DNA of 64,000 bases from Sipunculus nudus (GCA_026874595.1 CM049317.1:17035382-17099381); one strand, 5' to 3'. Shown: positions 36,416 to 50,700, counted from the first letter of the stretch. Notes: generated by a model not told the origin, from the sequence alone. A program made the numbers and translations.

Positions 36416-38949
36416 TTGTCAGCTCGTAAACCGCAGTAGCTACAACAAGAGTTTAATCCTGAATCTTATTTATTTTTTTATAATTTATATGAGAATATCC
36501 ACTACTTTCTAATCAAGACATATAGCTAAAAGCGCACGTGCAAATTTACCAAACGCATAAAGTGTACACGTTGATTTTGATAACGGTATAATACTGAGTA
36601 AATTTTCATAAACTTTATTTGTAGATCTATAAAAATAGACAATAACAAAATATTAGTCACTTACCAAGTCAGTGTCAGAAAAATAGCATTTTTTCTTTAA
36701 AAATTCCAGGATCCAGATGTTGATGCAGATCACCCACAAAATTTATTCGTTTGATCCTTAAATCATGGCAAAGCTATCCTGAAAATGTCATCACACTCCG
36801 CGAATAGTTTTTAGTAATATTGCAAACAGTTAAACAGACGAATAAAAAAAACAATGCCGGCAAAACATAACCTCTTTTACGGAGGTATCCATTATTGGAG
36901 CGTGTCAGCCTTGTCGTTCCTGGTACTGCCGCCGTCCGGGTGACGGAACGTGTCTGCGCATACGCTGTTGGCTTCATAACTGGTTTCAAGGTAGGGAGGG
37001 GTGCTGGGAGATGGGTGGTCATCTGTTTGACGTGAAAAGTTAGAGTTGGGTTACCTTGACAACAATTAAGGAGCAAAAAGAGATGGGCACCTCAAATGAA
37101 TTCTTGCTAGCGCTGCATAGGTTGGAATGGATCATTGAAGGTGATTCCTAGTACCAATTAGAGATGATGACCCTAATGGTGTCGATAATCTGAAGATTTG
37201 CAACTCTGAAAATAATTACTTTTATTGAAGGGTTAATTTGGATAAAGGTTTGATATCTTTTATAGTTCTATTATAAGCGTAAGGGGGGCCCCTTTGGCTC
37301 GGGGGAGGGGTAGGAGGTCTGTGGTTGGTAGAGGGGGGGGGGTAGGCAGTTGATGGGTTCCAATGTAGGCAAGGCGGATACTTCAAAGAACAGGACCAAG
37401 ACCAGAAAGTCCGAGACTGAAACGGAGACCGAGACCGATACCTACAAAATATTCACATATTCATCGAATGATATATGAGTTCTCTCAGACCAAAATGAAA
37501 ATATGCGTATGAACAATGTCAACATGGACTTTAAAAAACATTGCGTTACCGTTTAAAACAAAGTGAATATATGGCCTATCTCAGCTGAGAAACGATTGAA
37601 GAGATTAAATCACACAATTTTTTGTATTGTATAGTGCATACCCCTTAACATGCAATATTTATATGTTTGTGTGTGGTATAGAAGTGTTGTATCAATTTAT
37701 ATTTAGGGTAGATATAGGTAAAAACATTTAAGGTCCGAGTGCAGTATTTCATTCAGTGTTTTGAAGAAGGGTTAATTGATTATAATGAATTTTAAAGAAA
37801 GCATTACGTTTAGGACATGGTTTAATCCCATAATCAGCTCTTCATTCTGAATGTTGAGTTACAACATATGCATACATTGGATCAAAATAAGTCTCAAAAG
37901 AAGGGGTCATTCATTACGATTAACAGCAGGGACCACGCCCACCTGTCTGTCTTTGCATGTAAGATTCAGGATAAACTTTCAAGAAATTCAAAGTATGAAT
38001 AAAAATTTCAACACAATGAAATATCATTTATATTAACGTCAATTTTCATTCACTTTTATATAAATTTTAAATATGGAATTTATCATGAGTTTGTAATCAT
38101 ATAAACTAACCTTTTTTTCAACCATTAAATGTCTCCTTATTTATCAACTGTAGTGGAAATGGTTTCTCTTCTTATGAATATGAAAATGCTACAATAATAT
38201 GGACATATTAGGCTGATTCTCTGTAGCAACTTGTTATCTTGACTATCTTACACTAAATACATATATCTGTGTGTGTTCCATTTGCCCTGTAGGTATGCCT
38301 GGAACCAACCACCTTCGCCTCAAATCACCCTCTTCCTGGCCACACCCAAGAATCATTGAATTTCCGTGTATTAAGTCCTTCAATTACTCAGATTAATGTA
38401 ACATGGTCCGGATAGGCAAATAAGGCGCACAGCTGTGTTGTACTGCAGCCTTCTTGCGTCACGAGTGTTTAAGAACTTGATAAATATTTGAGCATTTTAA
38501 AAGATGTACAACAGGGCAAACCGTTTGTTAATTCATTGCACAGCAAACCTTAACACAGGAATGGGAGTCCGATATTTACGGACCGAATAACATAAAGTAC
38601 ACTCCCTGCTACCGCATACGACACTGCGCTTAAAAAAAAAGTTTAGATGTCATAAATATCCAGACCTGTTATCCTGTATTTTACCAAAAAGATACCATTT
38701 TACTCTGTCTACAAGATGTAGGAAGTAAAAAGAAAATCATTTGCTAATGCAACTAAATACTTTTAATGAGCGAAACTCGGAGTGTTAATTGTATTTGTTT
38801 TGTAGAGTCTGCTTTGAAAACTTAAGTGGTCACCACTCCTGTATACTGTTTACCGCTCTTGCAAAGTGCAACTGATATTAGAGAGCAGAGAAAAGTATTG
38901 AATGGCTGCTTTTGCAAATATGTATCTGCATACGAGAACTTGTCAATAA

Positions 38950-38950
<1 letters not shown>

Positions 38951-39024
<74 letters not shown>
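38951..39024. repeat. (AT)n microsatellite
   Basis: About 36 AT dinucleotides without interruption. Open frames across it are artefacts of the run. Confidence 0.98.
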
Positions 39025-39029
<5 letters not shown>

Positions 39030-41325
39030 CGTGTGTGACAGTGTCCGGTGTCTGACGCAATATTTATACCTTGATAAAATATCATCAATAAAAGTGCCAC
39101 ATTTGAGGACCAGACAAAATGTTGGTTTCTCACGCGAGTTTTTGTATTATGTCACATGATATAACATTCCTGGAATTTCTAAAAATCTGACTTGTCCTTT
39201 AAAAGATATGATAGAAACAGCACCCATTGGCTTTTATACGAGGAGGCATTACAAAGTCTTTACTAAGTTTTATTACTAATTGTTTCACCTTCGAGGCCCG
39301 TCCTTTAAATTACTTTTCCTACAAGCTTTTCCAGTCAGCTACTAAAAAGTTCAAAATGTTTTTCTGGATCAATGTAGAAAACTCCCGAAGCAAGCAAATG
39401 GAGACAGATCAGAAAAACATGGGTATTATATGTGGTTGTGTATAAGGGATATACATAACATAATTATACAAGAGTACTGAGGCGATACAAACAGCATCTG
39501 TTAATGAAATAGATAACATTTCTCTTAGCGTTTGGCACATGAGTATAAGCATTTAGCGATTCAATTATTTTCTTATTATGAAGAAGGGAAGGTTATAGGG
39601 GTACACGAGTTAACTGTCCTGGTGTCACAATCAGGGCAGTGAGCTCTCATTTATACACAGGTCACCGGAATATTATCCCTAGATAATCCCATTTTAATCA
39701 TAATATTTCTGACATCATCTTAAATATTTGAATAGTCTTACTATGCATATGAAGATCTCACCAAAGTTCAGCTTCACCGTACAATATACCAAATGTACAA
39801 AACATCATTGCCTCCCTCTGATAAAACAAATCAACCGAAAAGCCAGTTTTTCCGTCGTACATATTAGTGTGATGGAAGAATTTGGAATACGTGGATACAT
39901 TTCAAACATGCATTCAAAGAAGGTCTTGCCGTGAAATCTATATAAAATGGTGTCATGGTGAGTTAACCACATCATTCCAAGAGTGATTCACTGTTCATCG
40001 TGTACATGGGCCCGTGGTTAATTCAACTGTATAAATGCAAGGCCTTTAACTGTTATTGAGTGTTTGTAATCGAGGGATTTAGTTGATGAGCAGAGTATCA
40101 CGAAACGACCGATGATATGTAAATATTTTTACTTGGTTATACAATTACTATATCTATACACTATTTATATACTATATATATTATGTTTATTTATGATATC
40201 TCAATGAATACTAGGCTTTAAATTATAAGGGCTCACGACCTCTTCAGGCAATGCATCTAAACACATAGGGCGAACCCTTCGACACTCATTATGTTATTTA
40301 ATTTCCCTATTTTAAATTTTCCGATACGGAAACGTTATTAAAAATATCTTCGTCAAAGGATGATGTCCATGCTTATTTTCAATGTGTCTTTGATGTCGGA
40401 AAGGAAAACGAGTATTGCTGGGAACATAACATGTGACTGCTACTTCCCCCTTTGCGGACCCTCCTGCAAAACCCTAGGTGAGATTAACTTAATCTTTTCA
40501 TGCAGTTTTATCAGGGTTACTCACAGAACAAATGATTAACCTTGATTTGTGATACAAGTTTTCTAACATCTAGCTGATTCATTTATAACATAGCAATCGG
40601 CTAACGTGGAAAACTTCTTATCTTTTAACATAAAATAAATGCCTTTCAGAACCTACCGTGAACACTGTAGTGGTGTCCGGAGACCCAGAAATAAAAGACA
40701 ATCGCACCAGCCCACAAGAGAACGAAAGTTCAGGCCGGGGCTTTTATATAATTAGATATATATTTTGAAATTATCTGGTCACAAGAAGTAATGTAATCTT
40801 GAAATCAACCAGCACTAGAATTATTAAAATGAATGCAGGTTTTAACGTGTAATCTTCATTTATCTATTCGGTCACTTGACACTCTGTGTTCTGTGTCCTT
40901 GTGTCCGCCATTATTGCCGTGCTGCCTTGTTAAAAATTATGAAAGTAATTAATCTTCCTTACTTAACAAGGTGAGCAGAATTCCTTATCTAGGTTCTTTT
41001 TGGTCAACAGGTCCTCCCAATTAACGTTTATTTAAAGTTTCATCATTGTTAATCTTGTTTTAGTTTGTATCCAACACCGAAGAATAAAATGCACGGACCA
41101 GATCAAAAATATCATTCATAGACCAGATTTTTGGGGAGTTTTATTAACACTTTGTTAATGCTGGTTAACATTTCATAGATATCCAGTAGGCATATTCAGT
41201 ATGATATCCCACACGTGTTTTTAGGCTCGGCACTTAAAATTTTGGTTTAATACCAAACGGAAAAATATCTTGAGACAGGACGCAGCCAATCGGTTAAGGC
41301 GTTGGACTTCGAAGCTTAAGGTCCC

Positions 41326-41463
41326 GCTTAGGTCCTCAATGTTTGTGTACTCGCTTTGAGCGTATGAGACGCTTAGGTCCTCAATGTTTGTGTACTCGCT
41401 TTGAGCGTATGAGACGCTTAGGTCCTCAATGTTTGTGTACTCGCTTTGAGCGTATGAGACAGA
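41326..41463 (+). repeat. 45-bp tandem triplication
   Basis: Three essentially identical 45-bp copies, each with 'ggtcctcaatgtttgtgtac' and 'tcgctttgagcgtatgagac'. Directly before them lies a tRNA-like stretch (41285-41335: 'gccaatcggttaaggcgttg', 'gacttcgaagcttaaggtcc'). The unit length is a multiple of three, so open frames on both strands are by-products. Confidence 0.95.
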
Positions 41464-43526
41464 TATTTGGAAATACAACTGATCCAGAGGAAGCACGTAT
41501 GTGTGATGTGTATTGTCCAGTTATTATATTAAACCCTAACACTTCTCATTAAATATCAAGGGCTTAAACAGCCTTCAAACACATCGGTCTTCAATTAATG
41601 CTTGTTGAGATGTTGGCGCAGGTACTTAGTCGCTACTGAGACACCAGATGAACAGAGACATACTATTAGGAATATAGATATGGGGAGGGGCTTTTACTTA
41701 AATTCATACAGACTTCTCAAAATTTGATGTCTTATAGTTTTGATGATGGTTTATTAAGCCAAACCGATGCCAGGGTAGGGAGTGAAAGAAAATATTAAAT
41801 GTTAAAATTTATATATATTTACTTAAATGTTTAATATAATGTTTCATGCTTCCTAAGCCAGTTCCAAAGTCCAACTGATTTATTACTATGGAGATCTAAG
41901 CTTAATATAAAATTTCTACCTCAAAGGTTAAAAAATCTGAGGAAAAAAAACTGTTTTTTTTTATATACGTATTAATTAGAACTCCGTCGACGCACCCAGC
42001 ACGGTATCAATGAATATCCTATTTACAGCTTGAGCTAATGACACCTTAGTTAGAAATAATTTCACTTACGATTTCTTGATATTACACTCTATCTTACACG
42101 GTATATATGCATTTCACATTGATAATCAGCAATCCGCAATTTTTTTTAACACAAACAGTCGATGCGACTAAAATAATAACTCAGGTACATTCTCCAAATA
42201 TTGCCCTTGGTAATATTTCTCTAAAATTTCTAACTGTTGGCAAATGATTGTACCTCTGATGTTTCGCCTAACTCTTGCTTCATTGTATGATTAACCAAAA
42301 ATGAGGTTACAACATCCTTTACTTCGTTTGATACCCCGAGTTTACAAATAACCACATCTCAATGGCCCATATTACCTCTAATATGATGAAGCTGACATAT
42401 CTGTACTGAAGATAAGATTTCGTATGATCTTTGCAAACAAACAATGTTTTCGTACCAGAGCCCACGCAAAAAAACACTGAGCTGTCCAAATACATCTGGA
42501 CCCTAAAAGACATGAATATCAATTAAAAGCGTTGCTTAGAAATCTCGGCCAGGACAGCACCTTACTTCTGTGGGACTAGAGAGTGTGATCTCTGTTTGCT
42601 ACTGAAAAGTTACTTATAGCAACTGCTTCCCCTAGATCATTGTTGAACTCAAGAGCTGAAATTCTCTCCAAGTGAAAAAAAAAAAACAAATTCATTTTGA
42701 AATGTTTCAAACATAGCATTCAAACAAATATTCAATGATACGCTCAATCATCCCTAACGAAGATCCGCTTGGCAGACTTACCTGTTCGGGTAGCTGCTCT
42801 CTCCCGGATGAAATACCTATGAAATAAAAAATAAAAATATTAAAAAAACAAAATACCTCTTTCCCCTGTTATGTTCCAGCATCGCACGCGTACCCTGATT
42901 AATCCTATTTTGCCCCCGAGGAAACTAGGATCAGTGCCAGTCATTCACTTGCTCTTCCCGATTGGCACAAAGCATAATCTCTTAATCTCGTATAGTCTCG
43001 GCTTTTTAAACCATGCCCTTAGCCTCATTGTAAAAACATTCATCTGAGGACCGGGTCTCATCCCGTGAAATAGTCTGTAGTGAATTATGTATTTATATAT
43101 ATATTTCTTCGTCATTATATATTTATATATACATACTATGGGGACTAAAATTAACAAAAACAACCCACCTAGGGATTCTACATAAGGTCCTTATGAAAAA
43201 CCAAATACTTATCAATATATTAAATAACCAAATTCGGGGAAATATTCATCTGCAGTTATCCAATATATTTCTTTTTGATTATATGTATAACGCCGTGTAC
43301 TTGCTTACATCTGATTAAATGTTACATTCTGTTTTCATTATGTTATTACTTTATTTGAGATATTTATCTACAATTGCTGAAGAATCCTTTTGTAATCATT
43401 TCTTTTTAAAAAGTTCCATGTAACCTGTGGATAACATTACAAACACATGCATTACGTGTCTATTGTCTCAGTTATATCGGCAGGAAGGGAAAAAAAAATC
43501 TGATTTCATAAATTATGTCAATATAT

Positions 43527-44282
43527 TGTTATAGGAGTCTCTTTTATTGTGCGCTGTTGACATTCTGAATCGTGTTAGGCAGGCCCTGGTTTATTGTGCA
43601 CAGGAGTCTTAAATGTGTCTTTTAGGCAGCATAGTTCGTTGCCATGTGAGACATGCGAGTTGTGCTGGCTTACGAGTGGGGTCTGAAGTGTAGAAACACA
43701 ACGTTCTTAGTTATGGATGTTTCAAGTCTGTTCCTGTAACGTGTGTATTGTTCAATTGAGTTTACCAGTTCTAGAATTTTCGGATGAAAAGGTTAAATAG
43801 CTGTGTTTAGAGCCGAAAGAGAGAAGGAGAGAGAAAAATTCCAGCGGACACGGAAAAGTGTGAGTCAGTTGGTTGATCTTTCCGAAAATTGCAGAATTTA
43901 TAGATATTCCTCGAAATTTGTAACGGATTTTATACAGTCTTCAGTTTGCCTTTAGGATTATCGCAAGAACTTCACTTTTTGGTTGCAACAGATTGATTTT
44001 GAGATTACATTTTCTGAGAAAATTAACGTGAACTGTTCATCTGGATTATATGATTCAAAGGACTTGTTGAGCTGTGACATTGGTGGTATCTAGAAAAGCC
44101 AAAGATCCGGACACTCTGGTACCGTACAGTTTTATTGTTTTTTACTGTGTAATTGTATTGATTTAGTGTATTGTAATGTTAGGAGTGCTTCAGGAATAAA
44201 TTATATAGATTTTATTTGTTATCAAAAATCCACTGACTTCTTTATTCATTCCCCTAGACATTTCACGCTGCCTAGTGTTACA
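43527..44282 (+). other. Possible solo LTR-like unit
   Basis: Starts TGTTATAGG and ends AGTGTTACA, with AATAAA near 44197 followed by a T-rich stretch. There are no coding frames and no matching flanking duplication was found. The call is weak. Confidence 0.2.
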
Positions 44283-47200
44283 GAATCTGATTTTTATTTG
44301 TCTCCATAACAAAATTTATGCTGGTCACGACTACGTGATCTACGTTGTTATAAGGTTCCGTAACAATATGCAAATAAATGTCTCCAATATAAATATAATT
44401 CATCAAGAATGTATACCCATGAGAAAGCATCATTCAAGTCGGAGTTAATTATAGATTACAATACGAATATTACTTTTCATCAAGGCTGTTTATGAAGCAA
44501 GGAAATCTTACCAAAGTTGTTTCTTTATTGAATGGCGTTTCAGATGCCCTGAAAACAATCAAAATATGATCAGGCGATGAAACCTCTGTTATTGGAGACC
44601 GATATTAGATTTTTCAACATTTAACACCATTAGCAACAGCTTTTTCTTTATCAACGACTGTTCAGTTATGGAACCTCACATTTCAGTCATACTATAATTT
44701 TGCCTGGCGAAAAGCTTAGAGAGACCTAATCAACTTCATTGCAGAAGCTATTAAGAAGACTCCAGTGTAGGTCTTGACAATAGATCTGCCAATGATTCAC
44801 TAATACTGTACAAAGTTAACAAAAGAATAGTACCTGATATTTCAATTAAAATCTGCTTATGAGTTTAGTTTTGAGAAAGTATAATGGAAGTCATTATACA
44901 ACGATGCAAATCATGAATCAAGACGATTCGTCGATTTAGTGAGCGCCGTAAAGTCTGATGGTTGACAACTCGAAGCTAAATAATTTTGGAAACATTATTT
45001 AAGGATAATTTTTAAAAATGTCAAGACTATAGATAGTATAATGCAAGCATCCTGCTCACAAGGAAGATTCAATGAAAGGATAAACTTGATTGGCATCGCC
45101 ACGGTAGATTCAAAACAATTTTTAGCTGTCCGCTTTCTAAGCAGGTATGGATGTTTTCTACATTGACATTGTAAAGACCTTCTTTACCTTCATTTTTGAT
45201 CATTGGCTTTTAAGGTGGAACGTGACAGTGCAAATCAAAAATTTTGATGGAATAATTATATTATGAGGCTACATATCAGTAGGGTCTAAAGTACAGCAAA
45301 CAAACCATTTTTGACAGTTGCAAATAGATCGCAAAATCCTACATATATTTGAACCTAATATTGTCAGTTTCTGTTGGTATAAATCTAAGGAGAAAATTAG
45401 AATATACTCTCACTATAATGTTTATTTAAGGAATTTCTTTCGATCTGGGCATTTTAAAAGCTTTTAAATAGCCGATTGCATGTTTTTGACGCCAAAATAT
45501 ACGGTGTGTCGACTAGGTCCCTGCGTCACAAATGCCAGCTCCTCTTTGAGGGTTTCAGTAGACTAGTAATTCTCAAAAATGTCCACTTTATTTCATGATA
45601 TTTCAAATTAAAGCCCTCTTATATACCCATAGTTGTCTTTAACATTAAATTCTGCATATTTTATGTGGAATATTATGAAAACTTATCGGTTAATATTCTA
45701 AATTGAGTAACTTTTGTTTTCCGCATAATTAAAATATATGAATTCCACCACAAGTATCTATTTTTGAATTCATACAGCACTGACCTCTAATTTATTTTTT
45801 AATTTAACAAAGAAAATTATGCAGATATAATGCAAACATATCTAAGAACTTCAATGGTGAAGTAGTTGTTAAATTTTCCCTTAAACGATACCTAGTCTGT
45901 TCCTTTTTGTGCAGATGATAGTAAATATGATTGGCAATTGTCGCTATATATCCATTTCTAAAGGAATTTCCATCCACAAAAAGAGCTTTCTGGGTCACAC
46001 CGACGTTTAATATTATATAGGTAGCATTTTCGGGAGGCAGACTGCTATAATACGACCAATTACATGTCACGAAACGTCCTGCAAGGTTCCCTTTAATTAG
46101 CATACATGAAAGATCTTAATGCTGAAATTATATATTGCTCACCGCCAACAAGAACATATTTAGTTTTTGCTTGACCGTTGGAATGAGAACAAATACACTG
46201 AAAAGTTACAGAGGTATATAACAGCATGGAGTCAAGTGGCAGTCCCACTAGACAACGAAAACATTTTTTACCATGGGTCAGTCAATGGTCTTATGCAGTT
46301 AATGTTAACTCCGTTCAATATGTTGGATAAATGTAACATAGGCCTTGTGAATTAAAAATTCAGGAGCTAAGCTTTGTAAAGATGATAACGATATTTATGA
46401 TGGTAGCATACCAATCAGTATTCCGGCTACGAGATAAATCGAAATGCTAGGTTTGACAAGATTATCGGCAGAAGTGTTCATCGGGGAAATATATGAGGGC
46501 ATGCACTGTAACATCAGATATATCCATTTATGTACAGAAGTTATATATAGAGAGGTGGAACACTGATACACAGAAAAGCCATTTCACTCCGATTTACCTC
46601 TGCATTTTCACATAAGAAAGAGTTACTCTACTCCTACGGTTTATAATCTACCAATATGACTTTAGCTGTGACCATTCATAGTAATCAAGGTCATAACTTA
46701 GATCAGATATCGTATGTATCGTATATAGAAACATTTGATTTTTTTTATATTTTCCTCTGATCTGGTAAACCTAAGTTGGGGGTAAGCACTACGGGGCCAT
46801 AGGGTTGCTTTGGATATAATAGGTCGATAATAACTTGAAAAATGAAACATTCCGGACACAGATCCACTCATATCCTTGACACAAAACTGCCATAGCCACC
46901 GTGTCCCTGGTATACCATCAGCCTTAAACCTATCTTCTATTTGTTATATATTACGAATTACTTGTTTAAACTGTATTTTATGATTTGTGTATTTTAAAGG
47001 AAGCAGTAACATTATTTTGCCTGAGAGCAGAAATCTTCTTTCAATGGAAAACGTTTGTATCTATATTGCGTATTTCTACACACCAAATAAATTGCACCGA
47101 GAGGAATATACCTATCCTAAAAGCATGGGAATTGTGCTATATGGTCGGGTGCTATTGATTAGTGAAAAAACATCGACCGAGTTTCTATACTGTATCGGTT

Positions 47201-47666
47201 AGCCATTTTATTACACTTTTTTATAATTTTAGATATGAGAAAATATGGTCTTTGTTGAAAAGTGTATCTGATCTAAAAAACAATTTCAAACATTGCCATA
47301 AGAGGTCACTAGTACTGCATCATAAGCTGCAAAAACAGAAAATGTGCCAATACCGGATTCCTCAACATGATAGCAGGACAGGCAGTATTATGTATGTTTC
47401 CCTAACTTCAACCCGGAACCACATTGGTATATCATAATTATCAAGATATCATCTACATGCTACAATTATGTTATCTCCGGTTTCTATTAAACAGTGTCTG
47501 GTAAGCGGGTAGTAAAACATATATAACAAAACACCAGGGGTTGAGAGATTATAACCTAGCGGGCGCGTTGAAGAAGTATCTTCAATTACCAGTAGTTCTA
47601 TGATGATTTATTGAATATTGGTCCAGTCCACGGATATAATACACTCTAATTTTCTTGTTATTAGAA

Positions 47667-47760
47667 ATGAAGCGAAGCCATTCTACGCTCGACGTGTTTG
47701 TCTATGCGGCTGTATTTTATGTGGTTGTCAGTTTACAGACTGTAAAATCATCACCCTCAG
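47667..47760 (+). CDS. Receptor exon 1 (signal peptide)
   Basis: ATG followed by KRSHSTLDVFVYAAVFYVV and VSLQTVKSSPS, with donor CAG/GTGAGT in phase 1. No alternative upstream in-frame start is needed. Confidence 0.75.
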
Positions 47761-50700
47761 GTGAGTATATTTAGCATTGTTTTGAGGTTAAATCATAAAT
47801 CTCCCCAGTGATTTTGAGGAGTGAAATGTTGCGATATTTGTTACAATCGCTCCTGTCACCTTTGTTCTTATACAGTGTGACTATGTTGGCGTCCCTTATG
47901 TCGTGTACTACTCCATTTGATGTGCTTTGTCCTGGATTAGTTCACCTGTAGCGGACATCAGTGTAGCGGTTGTCTTTTGTTATGGGCCCAGTGCCTTTTT
48001 ATTCTATGATAGATTCCCATGATGTTGCCTGTGTCAATCTGTTTCTTGGAGCAAGCCCTATCCGATACTCGATCGCACTGTCTAGCGTTCTGCTGAGCTT
48101 TACTGTGGGCAGCTAAAGATTTGTAGATTTGTCTGAAGGTTTTGTTTGGCTTTGTAAGCTATCAGCGCTTTCTTCTTCTCCTCAGTGAGATGACAAAAAT
48201 ATTGACACAAAAACAAACTCATCACCGACACAAACCTCTCTTTCCCATAGAGATCATTATAGTTGATCATTATATTAGATCATATTGTTCTCTAGTTCTA
48301 TATTGATCAAGTTCTCTGGTTTGAGTCATTTTTGTTCTGGAATGGTATGTTTCTGTTACAGCGATCTTCTCTGACGGACGTACCGTCACTTATCAAGATG
48401 CAAAACGATATTGCCAGAAAAAGGGAATGTCGATGCCTTGGTGGTCGCTACCTAAAGCAGAGCTGCCAGAGCACATTACCCAGTCTTACTGGCTGGGTGT
48501 TACGGCCAGGTACCTACAGAGAGAGAGAACTGGAAACGTGACAAGTAATGGTGAGTTCTTTTTATTCAATGTTTTGTTGGCGGTTACCGCGTCCATATGT
48601 TTAATACTAGTTTCATGGAGTAAGTACATCTGCAGAAATCCATTCTGGTTAAGGAGTACGTGACAAGGCAGTAACACACGCTTTATGTCACCTTATATCC
48701 TGGTGGAAACAGGCTCGGCCACTACTGCACCTGCGGGTCCTGGGCGTGTAATCGTTCCCGTCAGGTCATACTACCTACTGACCTCTGAAAGCCGTACTGT
48801 TTTTTATAAATTTAATAAATCGCTGCCGCGGGCTACCTATTTAGCTATAGCTCACCCTGGGTGGATGCAGACCCTGAAAAATCTTACAGCCTCAGCAGAG
48901 ATTCGAACTCACGACCTCCCTTCTGTGAGGCATGTGCTCAACCCGTAAACCAGAGAAGCCGGCGAGTTCTACCTATTATGACAAATGTTTGGGAATGTCA
49001 GTAGTATAATAAAGTTATGTAAATATGTTCTTATGCTTCTTCTTTGGCAAAAAAATTGTTGTTTTTTTTAATAATGCACTGTAAAGGTGCGATGTAGCCA
49101 TGATATTTCTGCTTGCGATAATTAATGGTTTCCTATGAGAGTAGCAGAAAATCCTTGTCACCAGTAAATGCCAATGTCTTCCACAGGGGTGTATGTGTTT
49201 CCTGTGAATATCTATACCCGATATCTGTGATTGTCCATAATTTCGCAATACATCAGCTATTCAACAAGTTCAAAACAGAAAATTTTCCTTGTTTTCACAT
49301 TAAATAAAGGTAAAAAAAAGAAGCTATACTCACTGAAAATATAAATGGATTTCTTAGAAAATTGCGAGATTTCCTTTAAACAGGTTACCGTAACACCCTC
49401 TTAGGAAAAAAATGTAAACCTGTATGACCTGGCCTAACTACCAGTGCATTCGGAGATAAATGTCATTGGTTTAAACCTTATACAAAGTTTCAAAGGAACC
49501 AAATGATTAATCTTCAGAAAAACCTTATGGAGTAGCTGTATCGTCGCTTAATGACACTCGCGGGAAACTATTTCGATGGCTGCAAAACGCTCGGCTATCT
49601 CCGATGGCGGACCGGATTCGATCCCCGGAGTGTATTGTAGCGGTCTATCCAAGTTCGATTGTTTCCTCGGGGTTCTCCAGTACTTCTACCTCAACAGACA
49701 GAGCCTTAATTCGTTTTTTGGTAAATCCCTTTGATTAAAAGTTAAACCATAATTTTAAGTGTTCTATTAAAAATTTCCATTTCCATGGCGACAATATCTT
49801 TATATTCTTTCTGAATCACCCTTTCATCAAAGTGACATACAGCAATTACCCCTGCAGCTTTCATATAGTTTTCTATGTGGAAGCCATTTAAATCGATTAA
49901 ACAATACACCAAGTTGCCAGTCATGGATATAAATGAATATCTTTGAATCTCCATTATAGTGGCGAAGGTGTCCCGATTGGTGAAGAATTACTAAAAAAAG
50001 TACAGGAATGTTGTTTTTGTGTATGCAATGTATTAACTTTTGAAATTCTACATATACACCGTAATCATGTTATGATAAAGGTCTTCATCTAAGAAAAAAT
50101 TATGTATTTTTAAGATGAATTTGGTGGTACGGAAAATAACAAGAGTTGCCGGGTGAAAGTATCACGTGGGAACAGAACAGTCGACTGCTATTCTTCACAT
50201 TTTGGGGCTTTCTGTAAAACTTCAGGTGAGTATTATTAAGTTCTATCATACGTGTTATTATTAATAGTACTACCAAGCAATGGATTTGATTTTCGCCTTT
50301 TAGAAAAGACTTGATAAATCAGGTTTAGTTATTTTCATCCTACTGGCTTACTTCCCCTTTGGTATTATATTTTCATTTTTCATAGTTTCCTTTATTTATG
50401 TGTCAAAAGCTACTCCTCTCAGGACCAATTATTATACCGTTGCTTTCTTCGTTTGCAAAAAAATGAAGTGAAACATTCTGATCATTTGTATATCAAACAA
50501 AATCAAGAATTCTTTGAGTTAAGAAATAGTCTTTGGCGACTCTATTGAAGCCACGTCTGATAAATTTGATTTCGGCGTCCAGTCAACCGTTACCAATGCA
50601 ATCTTAAGTTAGTATCCTTGCCTGATATGTACAACTGACACCCTTATATTCAGAATGGAACCCAAAACTAATTAAAACCTACTGGCATGACAATATTTAT

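Larger units (their letters stand above)
33363..37140 (+). pseudogene. Pseudogene of the two-CTLD receptor
   Basis: Three exons match the receptor at 47667-62876. Exon 2 copy (about 33363-33534): AIFSDGR start and KRYFQSKGM (Cys changed to Phe), a 15-nt loss around WWSLPKAELPEH, TGG to TAG in the WLG core, and a donor GT changed to GC. Exon 3 copy (35502-35612): 111 nt and open, ENNKSCRVK, with the DCY Cys changed to Tyr. Exon 4 copy (36901-37140): 240 nt, with Trp to TAG in the LLDVESW segment and a weak acceptor. No signal-peptide exon, exon 5 or later exon was found. Two Trp-to-stop changes plus the damaged donor make a functional product very unlikely. Confidence 0.85.
33200..37830 (+). 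repeat. Segmental duplication, copy A (pseudogene copy)
   Basis: Exons and introns align with about 48180-52430. Shared intron landmarks include the stretch before exon 2, two SINE insertions in matching introns, and the intron downstream of exon 4. Similarity is lost near 37830. Confidence 0.75.
37841..47660. other. Gene-free stretch between pseudogene and receptor gene
   Basis: Holds an (AT)n run (38951-39024), a tRNA-like head followed by a 45-bp triplication (41285-41463), a possible LTR-like unit (43527-44282), and a minus-strand frame at 45804-46103 with weak coding character. No further lectin exon was recognised. Confidence 0.5.

Noticed and set aside
38280-38370. Copy of receptor exon 5 in the pseudogene
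   Set aside because: A CTGTAG acceptor-like site and loosely similar Pro/His-rich reading are present, but intron similarity ends near 37830 and the residues do not align convincingly.
38826-39133. Frames rich in Ile-Tyr repeats on both strands
   Set aside because: They are translations of an (AT)n microsatellite. The same holds at 3131-3340, 54682-54873 and 59110-59361.
41221-41552. Three-repeat protein frames on both strands
   Set aside because: They result from a 45-bp tandem triplication whose unit is a multiple of three. No splice or domain support.
48685-48948. 87-codon frame after receptor exon 2
   Set aside because: It lies inside a tRNA-derived SINE and has no protein homology that I recognise.
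49560-49640. tRNA gene, because of a B-box-like GATTCGATCCCC
   Set aside because: No complete cloverleaf or acceptor stem could be built. The same element sits in the duplicated intron, which fits a SINE.
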